Origin: Actinomadura opuntiae
GTDB lineage: Bacteria; Actinomycetota; Actinomycetes; Streptosporangiales; Streptosporangiaceae
DNA length: 64,000 nt
Reading direction: 5' to 3'
Assembly: GCF_030283205.1 (NCBI RefSeq)
Contig: NZ_JASNWF010000001.1
Coordinates: 558,001-622,000, forward strand
Shown here: positions 42,909 through 51,369 of the stretch, piece after piece
How positions within the stretch are numbered: the first letter of the stretch is position 1
Layout of the letters: each line of letters starts with the position of its first letter
Notes under the pieces: model-generated
Told to the model about the DNA's origin: nothing
Database searches by the model: none
Seen by the model: the letters and a program-made list of their open reading frames with translations, nothing else
Translations under genes and position numbers: made by a program

Positions 42909-44129
42909 TTGCGACCCCACGTCGAACTCATCCAGGAAGGCGACTACATCTGGCACGCCGCCGAACTCGCCGGTGGCGAGGGCCGGGCCAGCGAGCGCCG
43001 CCTGTCGGTGGACGAGGAGGACGGCTCCTGCTCGCTGCGCGTCGACTTCCATACCGACTGGGGCCGCGGTCCCGGCATCCACCACGCCAACACCGAGTAC
43101 CACGTGCTCGAAGGGTCGATGACCTACAACGGCAGGCGGATAGGCAAGGGCGGCTACGTCTACGCGCCCAAGGGCGTCCCGACCGAGGCCATCACCTTCA
43201 GCGAGGGCACCCGGATCCTGCACTACCGCGAGTACGGCGACGCCGGCTTCGACCCGGTCGAGAGCACCAGGGCGCCGCGCTGGAAGGACGCCCGCGAGGA
43301 CGTCATCGTCCTCGACAGCGAGGCTATGACGTGGGACGCCGTCCCCAACCCGGGCCCGATGCCCGGCATGTTCATCAAGTACCTGCACGTCGATCCGGTG
43401 ACCGGCTTCTACACCCGGCTCGTCCACGCGCAGGAGGGCTGGACCGACCACCGCCTCGCGCACCACCCGTGCTACGAGGAGGCCTACACCGTCCAGGGCC
43501 ACATGGAGTACAACTTCGGCACGCTGGACCTCGGCACGTACTTCTTCCGCCCGGCCCGCGTGAAGCACGGCCACTTCACCAGCCTGGAGGGCGGCGCGAC
43601 CTGGCTGCTGCGCTCCGACGGCGAGCTGTTCAACTGGTACACCCAGAGCGAGTGGGTCCGCTGGGGCGGCGAGGCCATCAACTGGGGCCCCGGAGAGAGC
43701 CGCATGCGCTGGTCGGCGTCCTCCCACGACCTGGGCGCCGGGTCGCCCGGCCGCAGCGACCGCGACCTCGCCGACCTGCGCGCCTCGGTCGCGTACCAGC
43801 GCGAACGCGGAGAGATCGACGAGGACTACGTGCAGCACGGCACCGGCACCGACAGGAGCCTCATCGCGATCGCCAAGGCCCTGGACGCCGCCCGCCTCCA
43901 GGGCGGCCACGACCACGGCGGCCACGACCACGAGCGCGGCCCGGTGCACGCCGACTGGGGCGCCGACCCGCGCTCCCTCGAACACCCCGACGAGCGCACC
44001 GACGATTTCGCCCACGTCCCGGGCGCCGGACGCGCCTGGAAGAAGGGCGACCCGATCCCGGCCCCGATCCTGTCCAGCCGTCCCGTCCGCAGCCGCACCG
44101 CCGGTCGCTGGAACGGCGACGGCATGTGA
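42909..44129 (+). CDS. Bicupin protein with a His-rich tail, 406 aa
   Basis: Two cupin barrels. The first has GPGIHHANTEYHVLEGSMTY and later a RILHYREYG strand. The second has DHRLAHHPCYEEAYTVQGHM and ARVKHGHFTSLEGGATW. The His and Glu residues are placed as metal ligands, so a dioxygenase or isomerase activity is plausible but no specific family was recognised. A tail segment HDHGGHDH could bind further metal. The TTG start with GAGG upstream is the best available; the two genes are 35 bp apart. It lies between the AMP ligase and an isochorismatase-type hydrolase. Confidence 0.7.
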   Translation: MRPHVELIQEGDYIWHAAELAGGEGRASERRLSVDEEDGSCSLRVDFHTDWGRGPGIHHANTEYHVLEGSMTYNGRRIGKGGYVYAPKGVPTEAITFSEGTRILHYREYGDAGFDPVESTRAPRWKDAREDVIVLDSEAMTWDAVPNPGPMPGMFIKYLHVDPVTGFYTRLVHAQEGWTDHRLAHHPCYEEAYTVQGHMEYNFGTLDLGTYFFRPARVKHGHFTSLEGGATWLLRSDGELFNWYTQSEWVRWGGEAINWGPGESRMRWSASSHDLGAGSPGRSDRDLADLRASVAYQRERGEIDEDYVQHGTGTDRSLIAIAKALDAARLQGGHDHGGHDHERGPVHADWGADPRSLEHPDERTDDFAHVPGAGRAWKKGDPIPAPILSSRPVRSRTAGRWNGDGM

Positions 44130-44186
44130 CCGCGCAGTGGCCGCTTCTGAGTGGCGGCCGACGATCGAGCCCGGAGGTACGTCGCC

Positions 44187-44856
44187 ATGATTCCTGAGGA
44201 CCCCGCGATGGACCTCGCCGACGACTACCGCGAGGCCGGCTTCGGCGGACGACTCGGCCCCGGCGACAGGCCGGCCCTCCTCGTCGTCGACCTGGTGCGC
44301 GCCTACCTCTCCCCCCGAGAGCCCTCTGTACGCCGCGCCCGCACCGGCGATCGTCGGCCGTGTCACCCGGCTGGTGCGCTCCGCCCGCGAGCACCGCCAC
44401 CCGGTGGTGTTCACCTACGTCTCGTTCAAGCCCGGCGGCGTGGACGGCGGCCTGTTCTACCTCAAGGTGCCCGCTCTGCGGCTCTTCGACGAGGGGTCAC
44501 CCTGGGGGCTGCCGCCGGACGAACTCGTCCCGGAGCCGGGCGACCTTACCGTGCGCAAGCAGTACCCCAGCGCCTTCTTCGGCACGCCGCTCGCCAGCAC
44601 TCTCACCGCGCTGCGCATCGACTCCGTCGTGATCACCGGAGTCAGCACCAGCGGCTGCGTCCGGGCCACCGCCGTGGACGCGCTGTGCCACGGGTTGCGG
44701 CCGACCGTCGTTGCCGACGCGGTCGCCGACCGGGACCCGCGCCCGCACGAGGCCGCGCTGTTCGACCTCGGCGCCAAGTACGCCGACGTCCACGACACCG
44801 ACGAGGTGCTGGACCGGTGGGCCACGGGGATCCGTCGCCCTGGAGCGGCACGATGA
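44187..44856 (+). CDS. Isochorismatase-type cysteine hydrolase (frameshifted as read)
   Basis: The start MIPEDPAMDLADDYREAGFG and ALLVVDLVRAYL (catalytic Asp) are in one frame. The rest (VVFTYVSFKPGGVDGGLFYL, LTVRKQYPSAFFGTPLASTL with the catalytic Lys, IDSVVITGVSTSGCVRATAV with the nucleophile Cys) is in another. One C too many in the C6 run at 44311-44316 explains the break; without it the protein would be about 222 aa, a normal length. The subfamily includes N-carbamoylsarcosine and maleamate amidohydrolases. GGAGG precedes the ATG. Probably the third gene of the ligase unit. Confidence 0.78.
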
Positions 44857-45162
44857 AAGAGCACTGTTTCCAGTGGGAGGACCGCCGTGCGGCGCGCGGG
44901 GCTGACCGGGGTCTGCAACGCCTTCCCGGACGCGGATGTGCCGCCGACGAACGCGGCGGTGTTCGGTGAGATCGGCAAGGCCGAGGGTCTGCCGGAGCTG
45001 ACCTGTCGCGCCGAGATCAAAACCGCCGGTGGCGCCGGTCACGTCCGCACGCCTGGGCGCGGCCAGCTTCACGTTCGCGCACTGAGGCGTCGAGTTGCGG
45101 CGTGTCGCCCTTATGAGGACACGGTCATAAGGGTGACACGCCGCACGTCGATGAGCCTGCGG
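44857..45162. other. Intergenic region between convergent genes
   Basis: About 300 bp. A frame beginning GTG 44887 behind GGGAGG (LTGVCNAFPDADVPPTNAAV) runs through the terminator into the opposing gene. It is not recognised and may be a gene remnant. The convergent terminator lies at 45097-45144. Confidence 0.4.
45097..45144. terminator. Long bidirectional terminator hairpin
   Basis: Two 20-bp arms (45097-45116 and 45125-45144) pair with a single mismatch around an 8-base loop, GGACACGG. It lies between the rightward hydrolase unit and the leftward surface operon and can serve both. Confidence 0.75.
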
Positions 45163-46083
45163 TCAGCGGACGTGCTGGACCGTCACGGCCGGGTCGACGG
45201 CGTCGCCGACGCCCCACAGCCAGACACCCGACCACACGTCCCCGAGGACGGTGCGCAGGAACATCGCGCTCCAGCGCGCGGACGCCTTGACGCTGGTCTC
45301 CTGGGTCACCGTCTGAGCGGACGGGTCGGGAGCGGCCCCCGCCGGGTTCTGCGCGTCGGTGATCCCGTAGTGGTTGGCACCGGTCACGGCCACCAGCATC
45401 TTCGGCGGCGCTTGGATCGCGTCGTAGGTGCCCTGCGCCGCCGCGGGCGCCGCCAGGCCGTCCGCGGTCCCCTGCACGAGGGCGACCGGGACGGTGTTGG
45501 CGACGGGCGGGTTGCCGGAACCGCCGGGCGGGCTGTTGTTGGTGCCGAAAAAGGCCGCGCCCTTCAGTTCGGCGGGCTTGGCGGCGGGCGTGGCGCAGAA
45601 CGGCGGAGCGCAGGCGCCCGTGGTGAGGGCGAGCCCGGCCGCGCCGCCGAAGGAGTGGCCGAGCAGGACGAGTGAGCCGGTGTCGAGCCTGCCCTTGAGC
45701 GGTGAGGCGGCACGCGCGTCCTCGTCGCGGGCCCACGCGACGGTCCATGACGCTTGGGCCTCTTCGGGGAACAGGCCGCTCTGCCCGTAGATGACGCGCC
45801 GGTGGTCGGGCACGACGACCACGAATCCGTACCCGGTGACCGCGCGGGCGTACGCGGAGTACGCGGACCTGCTCACGTTGGCGCCCTGCAGCAGCAGCGC
45901 CACCGGGAGGTCGGCCCTGATGCCGGAGGCGGCGGGGGCGTAGACGTCCGCCGGGTCGCCGTTCACGGTGGTCACGAAGGCGATGGGCGCGTCCTCGTCG
46001 GCTGCGGCCGAGGCGGCCGGGAGGACGGCCGTGACCAGCGCGAACGCGGCGGCCACGGCCGTCGTCGCGCAGACCGTCCTCAC
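45163..46083 (-). CDS. Secreted alpha/beta hydrolase (chlorophyllase/PET-hydrolase-like), 306 aa
   Basis: A signal peptide (VCATTAVAAAFALVTAVLPAASAAA) is followed by a lipase-like domain. The nucleophile elbow is LVLLGHSFGGAAGLAL. The upstream strand PVALLLQGANVSRSAYSAYA and later LVAVTGANHYGITD (catalytic His region) complete the fold. It probably hydrolyses an ester outside the cell. Last gene of the leftward surface operon; GTG start overlaps the LPYTG gene. Substrate unknown; a second secreted hydrolase is encoded at 62038-63018. Confidence 0.82.
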   Translation of the reverse strand: MRTVCATTAVAAAFALVTAVLPAASAAADEDAPIAFVTTVNGDPADVYAPAASGIRADLPVALLLQGANVSRSAYSAYARAVTGYGFVVVVPDHRRVIYGQSGLFPEEAQASWTVAWARDEDARAASPLKGRLDTGSLVLLGHSFGGAAGLALTTGACAPPFCATPAAKPAELKGAAFFGTNNSPPGGSGNPPVANTVPVALVQGTADGLAAPAAAQGTYDAIQAPPKMLVAVTGANHYGITDAQNPAGAAPDPSAQTVTQETSVKASARWSAMFLRTVLGDVWSGVWLWGVGDAVDPAVTVQHVR

Positions 46084-46751
46084 GAGCGGCCCTTGCGGCG
46101 GCGCGGGAGGATCAGCAGGGCCGCGCCACCGACCATCACCAGTGCCGAGGCGACCAGCGCGTAGGTCGGCAGGCCGTCGGGGCTGCCGGTGTACGGCAGG
46201 CCCCCGTTGCCGCCGGATCCCCCGCCGCCCGAACCACCGCCCGAGCCGCCGCCGGACCCACCGCCGGACCCACCGCCGGACCCACCGCCGGAGCCGCCGC
46301 CCGGGCTCCCGCCGCCGGCGAAGGTGAGCGGGACCTCGGCGCTGTTCGGGCCCTGGTTGCCCGGCGCGGTGACGGCGATGACGCAGGCGCCCGCCTTCGC
46401 CGTGCAGGTGGCGCCGCCGGCCTTGGCCACGAGCTTGAGCTTGGCGTCCTTGGACTTGGCCTGGGTCACGAAGTTGCCCTGGGCGTCGGAGGCCCCGACG
46501 ATCGCGCCCCCGGTGCTCTGCGCGGCGCAGTCGGTGGGCAGCTTCGGCCCGGGCTTGCACTCGCCGAGGGTCACGAAAGTCTCGTTGGGGGTCAGGCCGG
46601 TCACCTGGACGGTGATCGTGTCGCCGGCCTTGACCCCGCTGGTCTTGCTGGCGGTGATCTTCGGTGCGGCCAGCGCGGGCGGTGCGAGCGCGAGCACGCA
46701 GGCGCCGGCGAGTGCGGCGACGGCGCCGGCGCGCCTTCTCATTCGGGACAC
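46080..46751 (-). CDS. Sortase-anchored surface protein with an LPYTG signal, 223 aa
   Basis: Signal peptide (AGAVAALAGACVLALAPPALAAP), one Ig-like domain of about 115 residues (ITASKTSGVKAGDTITVQVT) with two Cys pairs, and a Gly/Ser linker of about 35 residues. The sorting signal is LPYTG at 185-189, followed by a hydrophobic helix and RRRKGRS. The class E sortase encoded at 52877 is the natural partner, since class E enzymes prefer LAxTG/LPxTG-type signals. The GTG start (VSRMRRRAG) is supported by AAGGAG 8 bases upstream. Confidence 0.85.
   Translation of the reverse strand: MSRMRRRAGAVAALAGACVLALAPPALAAPKITASKTSGVKAGDTITVQVTGLTPNETFVTLGECKPGPKLPTDCAAQSTGGAIVGASDAQGNFVTQAKSKDAKLKLVAKAGGATCTAKAGACVIAVTAPGNQGPNSAEVPLTFAGGGSPGGGSGGGSGGGSGGGSGGGSGGGSGGGGSGGNGGLPYTGSPDGLPTYALVASALVMVGGAALLILPRRRKGRS
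46219..46310 (-). repeat. Tandem repeat encoding the Gly/Ser linker
   Basis: A run of 12-15 base units (core CCGCCGGACCCA on the plus strand) encodes GGGS repeats before the LPYTG signal. Copy number may vary between strains by slippage. Confidence 0.8.
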
Positions 46752-46768
46752 GGGCGTTGCTCCTTCGG

Positions 46769-47359
46769 TCATCTGCTGCGGCGTTGGACGACGGTGACGG
46801 CGGCTCCGGCGAGCACGAGCAGGCCGGCGGTGGCGGCCCAGAGCGGCGTCGACGGGCCGCCCGTGCCGGGTTCCGCGCCGGCGGCGGGCGCCGCGGACGT
46901 CCGGACGGCGGCGCCGCCCTTGAACGGCGAGCCCTTGAAGCCGACACGGACGATCGCGCTGTTGGCGGCGACGACGGCGGGCGGGACGGTGCCCGGCAGC
47001 GGACCGGCGCCGATGACGCACTGGCGGGTCATGCAGTCGAGGCCGTTGAACCTCGGGCGGGCCTTCAGCCTGACCTCGGGGAGGTCGCCCTTGGCGTCGA
47101 TGTTGACGAAGGTGGCGCCGCCGCCGAGGTCGCAGTCCTTGAGCCCGTTGGTGTAGCCCTCCCGGCACATCCCGACCGCCACCGACTTCAGCCCGGGGCT
47201 GAACCCGCTCCCGGTGACGGTGATCGGCTCGCCCTCGGTGAGGTCGGTGGAGCGGCTGACGCGGAGCTGTGCCGGTGCCGCCGTCGCCGTTCCGGGCGGC
47301 GCGAGCGGAAACGGCGCGAGCGGGGACAGCGCCAGCGCGGCGAGCGCGATCGCGATCAC
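46769..47359 (-). CDS. Membrane-anchored neocarzinostatin-fold protein, 196 aa
   Basis: Signal peptide, then a domain like neocarzinostatin apoproteins (LRVSRSTDLTEGEPITVTGS, GFSPGLKSVAVGMCREGY, DCDLGGGATFVNIDAKGD) with two disulfide-capable Cys pairs. A C-terminal membrane helix (LWAATAGLLVLAGAAVTVV) and RRSR follow; there is no LPxTG. The fold is an Ig-like barrel that in enediyne producers binds a hydrophobic chromophore, so binding a small hydrophobic ligand at the surface is plausible here. GGAGG precedes the GTG. Co-transcribed with the surface operon. Confidence 0.8.
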   Translation of the reverse strand: MIAIALAALALSPLAPFPLAPPGTATAAPAQLRVSRSTDLTEGEPITVTGSGFSPGLKSVAVGMCREGYTNGLKDCDLGGGATFVNIDAKGDLPEVRLKARPRFNGLDCMTRQCVIGAGPLPGTVPPAVVAANSAIVRVGFKGSPFKGGAAVRTSAAPAAGAEPGTGGPSTPLWAATAGLLVLAGAAVTVVQRRSR

Positions 47360-49182
47360 TGGGCGGGACCTCCGGTGCTTCGGGCCACCGGTGGCCGCCG
47401 GGAGCCGCCGGGCGCCGGGACGGGGACTTCGGTGACGCAGCCGGGCTCGACGGTGTAGGCGCGGCGGGCCAGCGCGAGCGTCTCCGGTGCGGCCGGACCG
47501 GCGACCACCACGGCGGTGCCGGTGGCGGAGAGCCGGCGCAGCACCGCGGGGACGGCCGCCGCGCACGGGCCTCCCGCGAGACCGTCCACCAGCAGGAGCC
47601 GGGGCCGGATGAGCAGCGCCTCGGCCAGCGAGAACAGGCCGCGTTGCGCGCCGGTCAGCGTTCCGGCGGGTGCGGCGGCGAGCTCGCGCAGCGGGGGGAA
47701 GACGTCCAGGACGGAGCGCGCGGCGGCGTCGGGATCGGCGTGTCCGAGCGCGCGGGCGCGTGCCGCCAGCCCGGCCGCGACCGGCAGCCCGGCGGGGACG
47801 CGCAATTCGGGGCCGGCGAGGTGGCACAGTCCGAGGCTCGTCCGCTGCCCGGCGTCGAGCGCGGTCAGGTCGGCGCCGCCGAGCGAGACCGTGCCCTTGC
47901 ACGGCGTGCGACCGGCCAGTGCGGCCAGCAGCACGCTCGCGCCGGTGCCGGACAGCACGATGGTCTCCCCCGCGTCCATCCGGAGACCGACCCGGTACAG
48001 CCGGACCGGGCCGCGCGGCACCGACAGCGCCCGGACGTGCAGGAACGGTGGCGGCTTCGCGGTCTGCGGGCCGCGCAGGCGCAGCGCCAGCAGTGCGCCC
48101 AGGATCGGCGGCAGCGCCGTCAGCGTCAGCGCGGTGCCCTCGGCGAAGGTCCCGCGCAGCGCGGCGGCGCAGCCGTATCCGGCCAGCCCGCCGGCCGCGG
48201 CGGCGGCGCATGTGAGACCGGCCGCCGCCAGATGGCGCGGTTCTGGCAGCGGCCGGAGAACGGTGGTGTCGAGGGCGGCGAACGTCAGGCAGGCCGCGGT
48301 CAGGGCGACGGTGAACCCGGCCGCGAGCGTGACCGGTCCGGGAGCGCTCGCCATCAGCATCGGCGCGGCCGCCGCGGCGAGCAGCAGCCAGGGGACGGTC
48401 TGCGCGGCGCGGGCCGTCGGGCGCCCGACGACGACCAGCGCGACCGCCGGAAGCAGTGCCCAGGCCAGGTACCGGACGGGTGCGGCGCCGATCAGGTTCC
48501 ACCGGAAGGTGAGCAGGCGCAGCCCGCCCATGAGCGGTGCGCTGGCGGCCCATCCCGTGAGCAGGTAGACGGGCAGGGCCGCCCGGACGTCGCGCTCGGC
48601 GAGCACGTCCCGCACCCGGGCGACGCGACGGCCGGACGCGGCGGCCGGCGCGTGCGGGACAAAGGCAACGGCCGCGGCGAAAACGGCGGCCGCAACCCCG
48701 GCGATGACGAGCGCCATCCCCGGATCGGCGGCCCAGAGCGTCGCGATCCACGCGGCCGCAGCCAGGCCGACGAGCGCGGCGGCCTGTCCCCCGGCGGGGC
48801 CGCCGGACGTCCGGAGCGCGCCCGCTCTCGGCGCGGCGAGCAGCGGAGCCGCGAAGATGCCGGCGGCCATCAGGGCGGTGGCGAAGACGGGGACGGCCGG
48901 GACCAGCCCCGCCAGCGCGACGGCGGCGCCGGCGAGAGCACCGCCGGCGGCCACCACCCGGTACGGACGCAACCGTCCGGACAGCCACAACGCCGGAACC
49001 AGTGCCGCGCAGGCAAGGATGAGCGCGGTGAGCGCCATATAGGTCACGGCCTCGCCGGGGACCTGCACGACGCCGCCGAGGGCATCTGCAAGGAGCAGCA
49101 CGGTGCCGCCTGCTAGCGGTCCGGCCGCGGCCACCGCGAGTTGGCCAGCGGCGGCGCCGCGCGGCGCTCGCCGGGTCGTCAT
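47356..49182 (-). CDS. Fusion of a multi-helix membrane domain to an ABC ATPase-like domain, 608 aa
   Basis: Residues 1-385 form about twelve hydrophobic helices (MFS-like). Residues about 400-590 resemble an ABC ATPase of the branched-chain-amino-acid type but look degenerate. The Walker A region reads LSGTGASVLLAALAG and lacks the essential Lys. The signature reads LTGAQRGL instead of LSGGQ. The Walker B region LLLVDGLAGG retains Asp but not the following Glu. ATP hydrolysis is therefore doubtful and a regulatory or structural use more likely. Its place among exported surface proteins suggests a transporter or secretion helper. Four-base overlaps on both sides. Confidence 0.7.
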   Translation of the reverse strand: MTTRRAPRGAAAGQLAVAAAGPLAGGTVLLLADALGGVVQVPGEAVTYMALTALILACAALVPALWLSGRLRPYRVVAAGGALAGAAVALAGLVPAVPVFATALMAAGIFAAPLLAAPRAGALRTSGGPAGGQAAALVGLAAAAWIATLWAADPGMALVIAGVAAAVFAAAVAFVPHAPAAASGRRVARVRDVLAERDVRAALPVYLLTGWAASAPLMGGLRLLTFRWNLIGAAPVRYLAWALLPAVALVVVGRPTARAAQTVPWLLLAAAAAPMLMASAPGPVTLAAGFTVALTAACLTFAALDTTVLRPLPEPRHLAAAGLTCAAAAAGGLAGYGCAAALRGTFAEGTALTLTALPPILGALLALRLRGPQTAKPPPFLHVRALSVPRGPVRLYRVGLRMDAGETIVLSGTGASVLLAALAGRTPCKGTVSLGGADLTALDAGQRTSLGLCHLAGPELRVPAGLPVAAGLAARARALGHADPDAAARSVLDVFPPLRELAAAPAGTLTGAQRGLFSLAEALLIRPRLLLVDGLAGGPCAAAVPAVLRRLSATGTAVVVAGPAAPETLALARRAYTVEPGCVTEVPVPAPGGSRRPPVARSTGGPAQ

Positions 49183-50294
49183 CGCACCTCTCCCCCGGGC
49201 AGGGCGAGGAAGCGATCCAGCGCTTCGACGTCGACGGCTTGCAGGGTCTCGCCGCTCCGGCGTTCGAGATAGCCGATCAGCTCGTCGCGGTCGACCATGT
49301 ACGCCCCGGACGGCGACGGCGCCACCGAGTCGAGGTAGCCGATGACGTCGGCGAGCTCCACCGCGGGCGCGGTGCGCGGGGCCACCTGCGGGTGAGCCGC
49401 GGCCACGGTGGCGTGTGCCGGGCGCCCGGACGCACCGCGCCGGCGGCGCCGCGCCCCGGCCCAGCGGCCGAGCGTCAGCCGGATCCCGACGAGCAGCAGC
49501 AGCGCGGCCAGCGCGTTCACCCCGAGCAGTCCCCACGGGTAGGCGTTGAAGCCGGTCGTGAACGGGACCGAACCCGCGTACCGGCCGCCGACCACGAAGT
49601 GGCCGAAGGCGGCCGGGGGCAGCACCACCGGGATCCGGTACGTGGCGGTCTGGCCGGGCCGCAGCGTGCCGGTCTTCGGAGCGTCCAGCGGGCTGTCCGG
49701 GGTGTCGTCGGGTCCCCAGCCGACCACCAGCGGGGCGTTCTCGATGGGGTCGGCGCCGGAGTTGCGGATCCGCAGCACCAGCGTCCGCCGCGGCCGGCCG
49801 CCGAAGAGCTCGCCGCGGTCCGGGCTCCCCGTGATCTCCAGGCCGACCACGTCCGCGCGGACCGGTGCGGCGCCGCGGTCGATCCGCGCGGTCGGGTGCC
49901 CATCGACGGCGAACGGCGCGGTGGCGGTGACCGGCGCCCCGAGCGTGCCCGGAAGGGTGCCGGCGCGGACGACGCACGGGCACGCGGAGGGCGGCTCCCC
50001 CACGGTGAGGCCCGCCTCGAACGTCCCGGCGGGGGCGACCATCGCGATGACGGCGTGCTCGGTGTCGCAGTCCGCCGAGCCGTGCACCGCGTCGGCGCCG
50101 CAGATCTGGACCTGGACGGTCGTGCCGGGCGTCCACGCGCTGCCGCGCACCCATGCGGTCGTGCCCGCGGCGGCCTTGCCGGGCTGGACGCTCACGCCGG
50201 GCCGCGCCGTCCGGGCGGCGGCGACGGCGGGGGCGGGCTGGCCGCACAGGGCAGCGGCGGCGGCGAGGAGCACGGCGACCGACCGGAGCCTCAC
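49179..50294 (-). CDS. Exported Ig-like protein with C-terminal membrane helix, 371 aa
   Basis: Signal peptide (LRSVAVLLAAAAALCGQPAP), a neocarzinostatin-like first domain with Cys pairs (GSAWTPGTTVQVQICGADAV, ACPCVVRAGTLPG), then an Ig-like domain (LVLRIRNSGADPIENAPLVV). A membrane helix lies at about residues 268-288 (LLGVNALAALLLLVGIRLTL). The cytoplasmic tail of about 80 residues contains LADVIGYLDSVAPSPSGAYM and a DRDELIGYLERRSG repeat. No catalytic motif. A cytoplasmic tail on an exported protein could signal or bind the MFS/ABC-like partner. GTG start overlaps the DUF916 gene. Confidence 0.7.
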   Translation of the reverse strand: MRLRSVAVLLAAAAALCGQPAPAVAAARTARPGVSVQPGKAAAGTTAWVRGSAWTPGTTVQVQICGADAVHGSADCDTEHAVIAMVAPAGTFEAGLTVGEPPSACPCVVRAGTLPGTLGAPVTATAPFAVDGHPTARIDRGAAPVRADVVGLEITGSPDRGELFGGRPRRTLVLRIRNSGADPIENAPLVVGWGPDDTPDSPLDAPKTGTLRPGQTATYRIPVVLPPAAFGHFVVGGRYAGSVPFTTGFNAYPWGLLGVNALAALLLLVGIRLTLGRWAGARRRRRGASGRPAHATVAAAHPQVAPRTAPAVELADVIGYLDSVAPSPSGAYMVDRDELIGYLERRSGETLQAVDVEALDRFLALPGGEVR

Positions 50295-51313
50295 AGGAAG
50301 ACCCCCGTCTCGCGCGAGGCCAGGCCCGCGCGTTCCCGCCAGCGGCGGATCAGCCGGGGCAGCACGGACCACAGGGCGAACACGATCCCCGCGAGGGTGA
50401 GCAGCGCCGGCCAGGGCACCGCGGTGAAGCGGGTCTGCGCGCGGACGTCGATGCCGCCGGCGGTGACGAGCTCCACCCGCACGGTGACGGCGTCCAGCGC
50501 CGGCGGGTCGTCCCAGGGCAGCGTGATCTCGGTGCGCTCGCCCGGCAGGATCTCCGGGAGGCGCCGGTCGGGCCACTGCTTGATCTCGTGGCCGAACACG
50601 CCCGTCGCGCGGACCCGGGCGGTCGGCGAGATCCGCTGGTTGCCGGTGTTGACGACGGTGTAGCGGATCGTCCCTCGCTCGTGCCGCGCGAACGGGACGA
50701 GCGGCTCGGTGCGGGCGACGCCGAGGCCGTCGGCGCGCAGGCCGGGCGTCAGCGGCCCGGCGACGCGCAGGTAGACGCGTGCGCCCACGGCGCGTCTGAT
50801 CCCGACGCGGGCGCCGCCGCTGCGCTGGATGTTCTCGATGGCAATGTTCAGCGCGACGATGCCGCCGATGTGTTCGCCGGGGGTGGCGTTGCCGGGGACC
50901 TTCAGCGTGAACGGGATCTCCTTCGCGCCATGCGCGGGGATCTTCGGGGAGGAGGACTTCAGGGAGATCCAGGCGCCGACGTCCTGGGGCTTCTCCTCGG
51001 GCGGGCGCAGGGCGAACCCGGCGTCGCGGGGGGTGTTGTAGGCGTCGGCCCCGTACACCCGGAAGGTGATCGGCACACCGGTCAGGTTGCTGATCCGCAC
51101 GGAGTCCCGGACGGTCGCGCCGGGCGGCGCGTCGAAGGCGAACGCGGGGCGCGCGGCCGGGGCGCCACTGCGATTCGCGGGTTCCACCGACCAGGCCCCG
51201 TTCCCGGTCGCGCGGCCCGGCGCGGCGGCGGCCGGGCCGGGCGCGGTCACCGCGGCGGCCAGGCCGGCCGCCGCGGCCGCGGCGGCGGCGGCGATCCGGT
51301 GTCGGGGGCTCAT
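50291..51313 (-). CDS. DUF916-like (WxL-binding type) membrane protein, 340 aa
   Basis: Signal peptide, then two Ig-like domains (DSVRISNLTGVPITFRVYGA, IPFTLKVPGNATPGEHIGGI, IRYTVVNTGNQRISPTARVR), one membrane helix near the C-terminus (LLTLAGIVFALWSVLPRLI) and a basic tail. This matches the DUF916/DUF3324-type proteins of Firmicutes WxL clusters, which bind WxL proteins and peptidoglycan. Here the WxL-like protein is encoded immediately upstream. ATG start; the gap to the WxL-like gene is 56 bp. Confidence 0.82.
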   Translation of the reverse strand: MSPRHRIAAAAAAAAAGLAAAVTAPGPAAAAPGRATGNGAWSVEPANRSGAPAARPAFAFDAPPGATVRDSVRISNLTGVPITFRVYGADAYNTPRDAGFALRPPEEKPQDVGAWISLKSSSPKIPAHGAKEIPFTLKVPGNATPGEHIGGIVALNIAIENIQRSGGARVGIRRAVGARVYLRVAGPLTPGLRADGLGVARTEPLVPFARHERGTIRYTVVNTGNQRISPTARVRATGVFGHEIKQWPDRRLPEILPGERTEITLPWDDPPALDAVTVRVELVTAGGIDVRAQTRFTAVPWPALLTLAGIVFALWSVLPRLIRRWRERAGLASRETGVFL

Positions 51314-51369
51314 CGGTCACCTCGGGGTCGGGCCGGGCGGTGGGCGCCCGGCCGCGGGGGTCGGGACGG

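Noticed and set aside
44863..44882. Another possible IclR-type half-site (GTTTCCAGTGGGAGGA)
   Set aside because: Only one good half-site; the other half is probably just a ribosome-binding site.
44887..45675. Rightward open frame after the isochorismatase-type gene
   Set aside because: It runs through a strong terminator and into the opposing secreted hydrolase gene. The first 40 residues might be a remnant, but nothing was recognised.
46219..46310. Tandem repeat resembling a CRISPR or regulatory repeat
   Set aside because: Units are 12-15 bp with no spacers and encode the Gly/Ser linker of the LPYTG protein.
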